A stretch of 64,000 nt of DNA from contig NC_134462.1 of the NCBI RefSeq assembly GCF_047948215.1, positions 121,852,937 through 121,916,936 of the forward strand, written 5' to 3'. A program made the position numbers and the translations under genes. The DNA is from Lycorma delicatula (lineage: Eukaryota; Arthropoda; Insecta; Hemiptera; Fulgoridae). The notes under the pieces were generated by a model. It had not been told where the DNA came from. It saw only the letters and a program-made list of their open reading frames with translations, and searched no databases. Of this stretch, positions 13,801-25,800 are shown piece by piece (position 1 is the stretch's first letter; every line of letters starts with the position of its first letter).

Positions 13801-16800
13801 TAGAGGGATTCACACCACAGGTTGAGAAACACTGCCTTATAATTACAGCTGCTGCAGCAATTCAACAGCTACTGCTGGTAAAATAAAAATTATAACCTTG
13901 ATTTTACATAGAATTTTAACTTGATTATTTGCTCACCAATTAGATCTCTGTGGGGTCCAACATCAACAGAATTCCAACTAAAGGAATATTTGGATGGCCA
14001 CATAGCATAACCTTCATGATGTTTACTAGTGAAAATAACATATCTATAGAAAAACACAAAGAAAAAAATGAGCTAAATTTCACATATGAAAAAATTTAAT
14101 TATACTCAAATTCAAATACACACATACATAACTAATCAAGAATTACAGATGGAATGCAGGAAAACAACAACATTCACAATCTATAAAGATTTAGTTCACT
14201 TAATGCCTAAGAAGAAACTTACAACTCAGTTTAACTGTAAATACACAAAATTTTGTAAAATACATGCAAGCAAAAAACTTTCATAACAATGACACGATAA
14301 AACAAGATTTGAATTTTTATAAGATTGAAAAATAATGAAATAAAATTGATAGAAGTTAAACTTAAATAAACTGATAGAAGTTGATCAAAATATATAAAAC
14401 AAATTTGCAAGAAAATAATTTCAACCATTGAAATTTTTAATAAATTAAAGCCAATAAGGAGAGAAGTGAGTTTAAATGCATGGTTATTTATATCTTATCA
14501 TTTGTTCAATTCATTTCCAAAATCTGTATAAAACTTATATTTTTTTATGGAAAATATTACACTTCAACTATTGCTATTAATACTTTTATAATTAAAAGGC
14601 AATTTGAAATTAATGAATCCACAACATATTAAGACTGAATATCCACATATGAAAACTTTTACAGTGAAATTTATTTGTAAAAAACTACAACAAATGTAAT
14701 AATACTACAAATATATGTACATTACAAAATTTCAAGAAAGCTTACAGCTCAATTGACGGGAAATCATTATTCAACATACTAAAAGAATTTGGTTTAGAAG
14801 AAAAAATACTAAATCTTGTAAAGCAAACACCCACTCAAAATCAAAAGTAAAATTCAAAGGAGAAATCTTGAAACCATTTGAAATCAAATCAGAATTAGAC
14901 ATAAGGATGAACTATCCCCACTTCTTTTCAATGCATTCTTGGAGAAGGTCATGAGCGTAGAAAAGATTTTGAAGAAAAAGGACTTAAAAAAGGGTAAACG
15001 AGATTATGCAAAAGAGAATATGAACATAGATTACTTTGCAGATGACCTTGCATCCCTAGTAGAAGATACAGAAACACAGAAGAACTGATATCCTGCAAGG
15101 AAACAGAGAAAAATCAGCACTACAGCTATACTTTGAAAGAACTAAATGCCTAACCAATACAAAACAAGCACCCAAATATCTAGATTCAAAATTTGAGAAA
15201 ATCAAAAAAACAGAAAAACTAAAAAAAAAAACAGCTTACACCTTGACAGAATGTATACAACAAAAAATGAAGATATAAGTCAGGTAACATTGCTTACTAC
15301 ACCACAGTAAAATGCAGAATGCATAATATTGAATCAGGGAGAAGTGGAGAAAATAGAAATTAGTGAGAGAAGGATACTAAGATACTTGGACCAAAGGAAA
15401 ATGGATGACGGTTGGAAAATGTGGAAAAATAATGAACTCTACCTCAAAACAGACAGCTCAAAGATGAAAATAAAGACTAGTCTTTTATGAACATTTAACA
15501 AGAATAAACCCATACTAAGAAGATTTTTGATAAATGTAATGAAGACAAAACTAACAACAGAGGAGTTTCAAACAAATTAAAGAAGACGTCAGAATTGAAG
15601 GTATAAAACATATTGACTAGAGAACAGAAATGTACTCAGGAAGAAGGTACAAAGACTATGAATAGATCCAGAAAGCATGAGTATAGTAATAAGAAATGAT
15701 TAGAAGAGAGAAAGAAACAACACCACTTAAAAATGAAGACAAGTTGGAATAGGAGACTGACAAGTGATGTTCCCAAATAAAAAAAAAAAAAAATAAAAAA
15801 ATAAATGGATTTATCTTATTGTTTGGGTCCAATCATTTTGCACTTAAAAAAAATAATATAAACTTATAAAAAAAGAATATTATTCTGAAAAAGAAAAAAA
15901 TATGTATACATATATACAAACAACATAATTTATCCTGTCACTTCCCAACCCCGTAGGGGAAGGACACCCACCTTGTGACGTTACTGGTCGCCACACCACC
16001 CCCTCGATTCCAAGCCCTGAGGGGCTTTACCAGAGGTCGTCCTTAGACCCTCTAACTGATTACATAACACAGTCATCAGCCAGGCCTCGGTTGGGATGCC
16101 ACCGATGTAAATCCCTCAGCAGAAATTTGCATCAGTAAATACATATCAAATTTCGCCCTCACATAGTCCTCAAATAAACATCTTCACATCCTACCTAACA
16201 TGATTCCCTCAAACTAACTAACTGAAACCGCAGAAGCGTGAACCCCGCACCTAGTGCAGATTTGACAACACCGTTCGTGACTGTGAATGCCTCAGAAAAC
16301 GAACGTGGTTAAAGTTAAATCAGTGTTACACTCATAACAACCAAAATTGTGTTTTACATAACATAGAAATTCAGACCTACACCCAAATAAATCGACCAGT
16401 TTAGGTCACCTAACAAGGGGAACGCAACCTCATTCCGGTCCGTGCAGGAGCCGGGGGACAAACCCTGCACCCCCACCCGGTCCCATCATGGAGTCTCGCG
16501 TGGCATTACCAAGTCACGATCAGGACCACCACCGGTGGAGGGAAGCCACGCCCCCGGTCACACAGGTTAACATACCCCGGCAGCGCAGCCACCCCCACCA
16601 GCGGGAGCTCCAAATCGAATCACAAACAATACCAATATAACCGTGGCACGATGCCAATGCGCCTACTTACAACCAATCTAATGCCTAAGCCGGAACCCTA
16701 GCCACCCGGGATCCTATCACGATCGAGTACCTCGATCAAACTTCCTCTGCAGACCTACACAACGCAAGGACGCGAAGAAAACCAGACACTATAGACCAAT

Positions 16801-19800
16801 CTTCGTGGATCATTCAATTGATACGGAGATCCAGAAAGGAATGTATTCTCTCAAGTTCCCTAACAGCTCGTGAATGTCGACCTCATATTGGGGACAGATG
16901 TAGAGGACGTGGTCCACTGTATTATCAGTCCCGCAATCCGGGCACTGACTCAAACCCACCAAATGAAACCTAGCCAAACTCCCCTGAAAGGCACTATGCC
17001 TGGAGAGAAACTGTGATATACTGATTGGGGGAGACCCATCTAATCGCACCTAAATTAGACACTATAGGGAATATATCATGCGCTACACGCATGATATATT
17101 TCCGAATCCCCTACAGACGCAAGGCCCCGGTCTTCAATCTCTTGCTTTCGTTCTGACGTCAATAGGTTATTTACCTTGGAAATGTTTGCTTCCTTATGCT
17201 CATCAGCCAAGATTGGTTTGACTCCGGCTATAACACAGACTGCCTTACACAAGACTGCTTCATTGCTGTCAGATTCCGGGACCACCAACCAGATATACGT
17301 TCCCGGCCAGTACCTCTAGAAACGGCAGCTTCAACCGCCGCCACCAATGCAGAAGTGAAATTTTCTGCTAGGAACTAATCCCTTGCCGGTCTCTTTAATG
17401 TTCCTGAAGTTAAGATCTTTTCGGTCACCCCGAGGGGGAACCTGGAGGTCTTTCTTCAGCTGACTGCTGGACACAGTCGAGCCCTCCGCCCTATGAACAA
17501 ATGCACCCTCAGGTTTCTTACAGGACTGGCTAGTTTCATGTCTGCACCTGACCACCTCAGCATACTTACGTGGTTTTATTGGGGCCAGGTCCGGTTTCTG
17601 GGCTACTGTTATTTCTTTAGGCTTTGAGGCAAGATTTTTGAAGTCCTTGACGAGAGCTGCAACAGCCGCTCAGAAGAATTCAAGCCGAGGCAATAATCTT
17701 TTCTTGGTAGCTGCACTAGTACATTTGGGGTTAGATAAATAGGAAGACAAGCCACTCAGTTCCACCAAAACATCACGAGCCAATGAAGCAGAACTGCCAG
17801 GCCTGCCCCCGGCTTGCAAGACTCTTCAGTAAGTGGGTTCATACCCTCCTGGGTGGTCATCCCTATATCTACTTCTGAACTATCATTGTCGGAACCAATG
17901 TTCGAAGAGGTCGAAGGAAAAAGCTCCGGCCCTCTCCTCTGGCTAGGCTTCTTACCTACCTCATTAACATCTGTCATAGTCGGAGATGCCCTGATCTACC
18001 AGTACACGAACAAAATGCGCACTGTATTCCTTCTATTATAGATATTGTGCATAAGCCCACAAGCATGACGAGCCACGGGCAGCTAAAGACCTTCTGTATT
18101 CTTCTGTCACTCTTTGCACCTCTTCGCCGCTACTGGATCAAATGTGTGAAATCAAAGATCAACTCACAGTTACAGATTACGGCTCGCGCTCTTTTAGAGC
18201 GCAAGCAGGACTAAGGGTAAAGGCCCCTTTGCTCGTAACAGGGACTTGCGACCAGGAGTCGTTGCCACTCTTTTCGCCGCAATGAGGCAGGTGCTCGAAC
18301 AAATCATGCGCCAAAATATCTGAATCCCCGTGAAAAGGGGTATGAATCGTCTAACAATTAGGGCGAAAAACCATTGTAACAGTTCTCAGACAGCAAGATT
18401 GTGAAACTGGGGAAGGTATACACTCAACCACCATAAAAAGACTTTATACAACGCAATCTCTGTTAGTGAAAAGAGACCAGAGATATTTATCCTGTTACTG
18501 CAAAGATGTAGATTGGACCAGAGAAGTCCAATCTACATCATTGGCTGGTATTATTTCTAAGCTGTGGTTTGACTTGAATCTCCTTACATGACAGCTGGAC
18601 CGCAAAAAGTGATGAAAAACTCTTAGAAAACTTAAGGAGTAGCAAAAATATTAATCATCAAATTATCATATTTAAAATAAAAATTATTTTTCATAAATAA
18701 AAGTAGGGAAGAGATCAATTTACTTAAAATGAAGAAAAATTTATTTTTAGATGATTTAACATGCTGATGATGGACCATCATAAAGTATAGTAATAATAAT
18801 AATAATAGTGAAGTACAGAATTTAATTCTTAACAACAATTCAGAAACCCAGAACATAGAGAATCTTTTGGTCTGATGCCTCTGGTAATGATCTAAACATC
18901 GATATGAAAATAAAAATGCCTGCTATTAATATTTTTATCATATGAAAACAATTTTCCTTATGAAATTTGAACGATAAAATTTGTCCAGTATTTATTAAGA
19001 TGAGATTAAAAGTTTAGAATAAAAGTTAAATAAAATCTTAATTGTAATTAATTGATTGAGGAAATAAGGCATAAAACTACCTGTAGAAAGGTATTACTCA
19101 GGAAGTTAAGCAGAGGGAAGATAAGATTATCTCCGTTTCTCCTCCAGATCAGAAAATGAAGATCCAACAAAAGAAAAAACTACAAATTAAAAATTAACTT
19201 TATAATCTGCAAGTATAGAACCTATAAGAAATAGCAAACTCAAATTTTGAAAATCAGTAAACAGATTCATGAGTTGGAAGGATTTAAAAATGTTAATAGA
19301 AACAAAGAGTTATACAGTATAACATAAGTTATATTGAAGAAGCTAACACTGATCTCTGTACTTTTTAGTTGCAAATCAACATCTATTGAAATAAAATCAA
19401 AAAATAAGTAAAATTATTAAAAATAATAAAGAGGGAAGGTCAACCAAAATGAGATACTACAAATAATAAAAAGTAATAACATCAACAATATTTTAAGGTA
19501 ATATTGATTGTAATAATACTGAATGATAAAAAATTACAGCTGAAATCAAAACCTCTGAATCTGATAGGTTCTTCATGAACCTTGTCATATCAACATAAAC
19601 ACTCCCTTGAATGTAAACATTATTCATTACTGTTTTGAATTAGACCTATTTCATTCTTTCTTGCTTTTGACTTAGTAACTGGGCCTGGGCATGGATGATC
19701 ACTAAATTTACGAATTGTATGTAAAAAAAAAGGAAACAATTTGTCAAATTCTACGCATACCAATTTGATCAATTTCATGCATACATTTTTCACAGTAAAA

Positions 19801-22800
19801 TTTCTCAAAATAACTGATTAATATTAGCCAATTCAACAAATGCTCAGATAACAATATTTTAGAACAATTTCCTCCCTCTATGAATCATGAGACCTTGCCG
19901 ATGGTGAGGGAGCTTGAGTGCTCAGTGATACAGAGTAGCTGGACCAAAGGTGCAACCATATCGGAGAGGTATCTGTTGAGAGCCAGACTAAGCAATGATT
20001 CTTGAAAGAGGGCAGCAGCTGTTTTAGTAGTTGTTAAGGGCGTATGTCAGGACTTAAATGGCCATATCAACATCACTCAATGTTCTGAGTACTGCGCAGC
20101 TGAAAGCAATGGAAAACTACAGCTGCTTTTTTTCCAAGAAAATGTAACACTCTGCATTTTCATGTAAAAAGGATGGAGGCACCTTCCTTGGTAAAATATT
20201 TTGGAGGTAAAATAGTTCCTCGTTTGGATTTCTGGATGGGGACTACTAAGGAAGAGATCACCAGAAAATTAAAAAATAACATTCTATGAGTCGGAGCTTG
20301 GAATGTTATAAGTCTGCAAAAGGTTGGTAGGTTAGAAAATGGGTGGAAATGGATAGATTAAATGTAGGTATAGTAGGAATTAGCAAGGTTTGGTGGGAAG
20401 AAGAAAACAACTTTTGGTTAGGTGATTTTAGAATAATTAACTCAGCTTCAAATAATGGGCAGGCAGGAGTAGGTTTCGCAATGAACAAGAAGATAGGGAA
20501 GAGAGCACAGTATTTCAAAATGCATAGCGATAGAATCATTGTAATAAGAAAAAAATCAAAAACAGACAATGATTGTTAACGTCTATATGCCTACAAGTGC
20601 CCATAATGATGATGATGAGATAGCGTGTGTATGTGAAGAAATTGAAGAGGTAATTAAACACATAGAAGGGGATGAAAATTTAATAATAGTTGGAGATTGG
20701 AATTCAAGCACTGTAAAAGGGAAGGAAGGAAATACTGTGAGTGAATATGGGCTGGGCAAAAGGAATGAAAGAGGGGACTAACTTATAGAGTTTTGCACGA
20801 AGTATAATTTAGTAATTGCCAACATCCAGTTTAAAAATCATAATAGAAGCATATACACATGGAAAAAGCCAGGCGATACTGCAAAGTATTAGATAGATTA
20901 TATCATGGTTAAGCAAAGATTTAATAATAAATTCATTAACTGTAAAACTAACCCTGGAGCAGACATTGATAGCCACCATAATTTAGTGATAATGAAATGT
21001 AGACTGGGGTTTAAAAACCTGAAGAAAAGATGTCAGATGAATCGGTGGAATTTAGAGAAGCTTGAGGAAGAGGAGGTAAAGAAGATTTTTGAGGAGGACA
21101 TTACAAGCGATCTCACTAAAAAAGATAAGGTAGAAAATGTAGAAGAATGGAAGAATGCTAAAAAGGAAATTCTTAAATCAGCAGTAGAGAACTTACGCGG
21201 AACAAAGAGAATTGGTAGAAAACCTTGGTAATCAGAGGATATATTACAGCTGATGGATGAACTTAGAAAATACAAGACTGCTAGTGATGAAGAAAGTAAA
21301 ATAAACTATCAACAATTAAGAAATACTATAAACAGGATGTGCAAAAACAAGTGAAAGACGAGTGGATTAAAGAAAAGTGTTCAGAAGTGGAGAGAGAAAT
21401 GATCATTGGTAAAATAGACAGAGCATACAGGAAAGTTAAGGAAAATTTTGTGGTACATAAACTGAAATCTAATAATGTGTTAAACAAAGATGGTACACCG
21501 ATTTATAATAAGAAAGGAAAGGTTGATAGGTGGGTGAAATATATTGAAGAGTTATACGAAGGAAATGAATTAGAAAATGGTGTTACAGAGGAAGAAGAGG
21601 ATGAAAGGGGAGAAACAATACTGAGATATGAATTTAAGAGAGCATTAAAAGATTTGAATGGCAGAAAGGATCCTGGAATAGACGATATACCTGCAGAATT
21701 ACTGCACAGTGTAGGTGAGGAAGAGATAGATAGATTATACAAACTAGTGTGTAATGTTTAGGAAAAAGAGAAAGTTCCATTAGACTTCAAAAAGAGTGTT
21801 ATAGTCATGATGCCAAAGAGAAAGCAGGAGCAGATAAATGTGAAGAATACAGAACAATTAGCTTAACCAGTCATGCATCAAAAATCTTAACTAGAATTCT
21901 GTACAGAAGGATTGAGAGGAGAGTGGAAGAAGTGTTAAGAGAATACCAATCTGGTTTAAGGAAAATTATAACCTACTTGGCTTTATAGACCTAGAAAAAG
22001 CATTCTATAACACAGATGAATAGAATGTTCAGCATTTTAAAAAAATTAGGGTTCAAGAGATAGAAGAACAACTGCTAACATTTACAGGAACCAAACAGCA
22101 ACAGTAACAATTGAAGAACATAAGAAAGAAGCCGTAATAAAAAAGGGAGTCTGACAAGGATGTTCCCTATACCCATTACTTTCTAATCTTTACACAGAAC
22201 TAGTTGTTCATGATGTTAAAGAACAATTTAGATCTGAAGAAACAGTACAAGGTGACAAGATAAAGATGCTACAATTTGATGATATAGTAATTCTAGCTGA
22301 GAGTAAATATGATTTAGAAGAAACAATGAATGCAGTAACTACCACATGAAAATAAACAAGAAAAAATGAAAGTAACGAAATGTAGTAGAAATAATGTTGA
22401 TGGACCGCTGAATATAAAAATAGGAAGAGAAAATATTATGGAGGTAGAAGAATTTTGTTATTTGGGAAGTAAAATTACTAAAGATGGATGAAACAGGAGC
22501 GATATAAAATGCTGAATAGCACAAGCAAAACAAGCCTTCAGTCAGAAATATGATTTGTTTACATCATAAATTAATTTAAACATCAGGAAAAATTTTTGAA
22601 AGTATATGTTTGGAGCTTTATATGGAAGTGAAACTTCGATGATCAGAGTACCTGAGAAGAAAATATTAGAAGATTTTGAAATGCAGTGCTATAGAAGAAT
22701 GTTAAAAATCAGATGGGTTGATAAAGTGACAAATGAAGAGGTGTTATGGCAAATTGATGAAGAAAGAAGTATTTGGAAAAATACAGTTAAAAGAAGAGAA

Positions 22801-25800
22801 AGAAATAGGCATCCTGGAATAGTCGCTTTAATATTGCAGGGGCAGGTAGAAGGGAAAAATTGTGCAGGCAGGCAACGTTTGGATTATGTAAAACAAATTG
22901 TTAGGGATGTAGGATGTAGCGGGTATAACGAAATGAAATGACTGGCACTAAAATTTTACAGATTTTTTGAATGTCAGAATTTGTTTTTGATGTGCAACAA
23001 CAACCAGGAAAGGAAGGCTTGCCACTTGTCACTTATCTTCCTTTTACATTTTTTAACCAATTGAAACCATGAGTACATGACAGAAACTCACCACAAAAAA
23101 CTTTCTTCAGCAAATGCTATATTTCAATAACAGAATTTCATATTAACTCTCTACTATATATAAGCATTTTAACATTTTCCTGAGAAGTCAGATGTAAGTC
23201 CACTTTGAACAAAGATTAGTATTGAAATACTGGTCATACACATTTGAAAATTAAGTAATAGAGGGAAGGGAGAACAAATATCAATGCCCCATCCTGTTTA
23301 CTGTTGCTGAAGTCTCAGGAAAACAAAAAAAAAAAAAATCACTTTGGGTATTTTATAGCTAGAACTTGATATTATCTATAAGAATATGTTCGTCTCCTTT
23401 TCACACATTATTAATATGATTTGTATTGCATTATTTATGCACATCACAAGGGGGTTCACAAGAAAATGTGCTTGCTTTGAGTTAGATGACAAAACAGCTT
23501 GTTACCACCTTAAATTTTGTGAAGTGCTTTGAATTTCTAAATCATTGATAATTTCAATAATGGGTTTTTCACATTTCAGTCTATATTCCAAAAATTCTGA
23601 AAATATTTAAACTGTCAGTGATGTACTGCTTTAATAGGAAACTTGGAAATTGTATTAATAGAAAAAAATCCTACTTATATTTTCAATACTAAAAGGGTTA
23701 TTCAAATATAAAGAGAATTAGTTTATATAACTTTATGATATTATAATTTTTGATTTTTGATATTATAACTTTATTGAAATTATCTTTCTACACAGTTTCC
23801 TTCAAGAGAAATACATTTTCTCCACTAGATAGGTGGTCCTGATCCTAATCCTTTCTGATCCTCTCATCAAAAAAATCAAGATATACATAACCAGCAATTG
23901 GTTATGTATTTAATGCTCAACTGAGGCACTGTCTTCAAATTTTTCCCCAGCTAAAGCTTCTTCCAGTAAATCAAACATGTGGAAATCACACAGTGACAAG
24001 TGTGGAAGGTACGGTAATGTTCAAGAGCTGTCAAATGAATTTTGGCAAGTTTATTGTGAGTCTGAGCTGCTCTGAGTATGCTATATGGCTATATATATGC
24101 TGAATAGGCTATTCATTTTTGTGGAGAAAGAGGATGTTGCGAATCGGTTGCTGGTGTTGTTTGTTGTGATAAGCAGCCCTGATTTCACCCAAGAACTGGC
24201 AGTAGTATGCCGCATTTACCATCAAGAACTGCAGGAAATCAATCAGCAGCACACTTTTTGAGTTTCAAAGCACAGTTGCCAGATCTTTTCCAGTTGACGA
24301 AGCATTTCTTGGCCTTGATCAGTTCCCCCTCCCCACTTTTCCAATACTCTATTCCTGTTCTCTTGCTATCTGGGGTGTAGTGGTGGACCCATGTTTCATT
24401 GCAGGTCACAAATATGGTCCAAAAATGCTTCTCCTCCTTCAAAGCAATTCAGAAGCTGCTGACAGATGTCTTTCTGAATATTTCTCCGTGCCTCAGTAAG
24501 AAGATGTGAAACCCACCTTGCCAACACTTTTCTGTATCCAAGAATGTCTAACAACATTGAACACACACTCCCAATACTTATCCCACCTCTGATGCAATTT
24601 CAGCAACAGTTACCTTCCACAAGGTCACAAATGGTCTGATGTCATCATTAATGCTGGTTCACAGACGATGTTTGTGACTTTCATTGTCCACTGCATCATG
24701 GCCACTAAAAATTTTTTGGTCCAATTAAACGCTTAAGTTTTTGACAGGGTAACATCTATAAACTGTGCCTGAGTGGAGTCAAAATTTCAGAGCATTTGAC
24801 ATCTTCATTGACAAGAAATCACATTATATTTTGTTGTGCTACGGTACCTTCTACTCAGACATTCTACTACTAAAGGAACATGACCTATGGGCATGGCTGA
24901 CTGGTTGCTCCCCTCCACCTCATATCAACTGACAATTGTCAGTTGATATGAGGTCATTGGTGTGGCACAGCGCCCCACCACATTCATTGTTCTTCCTCAG
25001 TCCGTGTGGGAAAATTTTGGTTTATATTTGAATGACCCTCATAATTTTCACTTTTCCAAATAGCAAGAAACCTAAAATTTGGCATAGTAATGCCTAAAGG
25101 AAGTTAGAAAAGATTTAATTACTAATCCTTAAGAGGTAAGGCAGAAGGGATTCTGAAGAAAAAAAATATTAAGTGTTTTTTGTAGAATGAACGAGTGGAG
25201 AAGCACTAGTAGAAAATAAATTGGCATTATAAATGTTTATTTGTTGATTCAAGTATGTAGTAGCAAAAATTTTAAAACAAAAAACTAACAACACTATCGT
25301 ATAATTATTAAAAAACTTATACTTACTTAGCACCAGATTCCCTGAAAAGTTCAGCCCATTCCTGAGGAGAAAAAAATTCTGCTGTAAAGTCAGGAGCAAA
25401 TTCTTGATATGTAAAACCTGGTCGATAATTTTTATTCATAAAGTCTATGATATCACTTCTGCCATCTGAAATCATAATGTAGTCTACTTAATTTTTGAGT
25501 TGAAAGTAGATCTAAAAACTGAAATAACCAAACCTATCCTAAGAAATCCTGGTAGCTATTTTGGCTACCAGCATTAACTTTGCTATACATACAAACAATT
25601 AAATAAGGTACAATAAACTGCTGAGACACATGCTATACATTCATTGTTTGGGCATTAACTTAGAAAATTGTAGATAAAAATCTGTTTATTTAAGTAGCCT
25701 GAAAATGTTGAAAGATTAAAGAAAAAATGTATTAAAACATATAAAAAGAAAAAAGTTCTAGCAATTAATGAATTTCTTAAAACTATAAATAAGTACCAAA

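Larger units (their letters stand above)
15945..18345 (-). mobile_element. R1-like LINE, internally deleted
   Basis: A GC-richer block on the minus strand. Its 5' part (18260-18070) matches the region 44130-44330 of the plus-strand copy (shared CCGCTACTGGATC and CAGATTACGGCTC). Then comes ORF1 (about 17977-17076: [20 protein letters not shown], later [19 protein letters not shown]). This joins at about 17050-17076 directly to the C-terminus of ORF2 (17049-16810, with [18 protein letters not shown], the C-x2-C...H-x4-C zinc motif). Endonuclease and most of the reverse transcriptase are absent. A long 3' region follows to 15945. Confidence 0.75.
19880..22985 (+). mobile_element. RTE-clade LINE (CFDP2-like), near full length, degenerate
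   Basis: The 5' region begins TGAATCATGAGACCTTGCCG, followed by an endonuclease-reverse transcriptase coding region in pieces. Endonuclease motifs: [11 protein letters not shown] (20364), LIIVGDWNS (about 20680), [10 protein letters not shown] (20890) and [14 protein letters not shown] (about 20960). Reverse-transcriptase motifs: [27 protein letters not shown] (about 22155) and [12 protein letters not shown] (22267). The C-terminus has [17 protein letters not shown] and [20 protein letters not shown]. This organisation is that of the 'craniofacial development protein 2-like' LINEs abundant in insects. Many stops; the active sites are also damaged. Confidence 0.88.
23694..25039 (-). mobile_element. 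Mariner-like element, degenerate
   Basis: Terminal inverted repeats AGGGTTATTCAAATATAAA (left) and TTTATATTTGAATGACCCT (right). On the minus strand the transposase shows [20 protein letters not shown] near 24400 (the DETWxHHYxPxxK catalytic block, with Asn in place of Asp in this copy) and a following W(K)[11 protein letters not shown] region. The N-terminus is near the right end (SNALKF upstream of 24790). Frameshifted and interrupted. Lies in fucosidase intron 3 and ends about 290 bp before exon 3. Confidence 0.82.
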
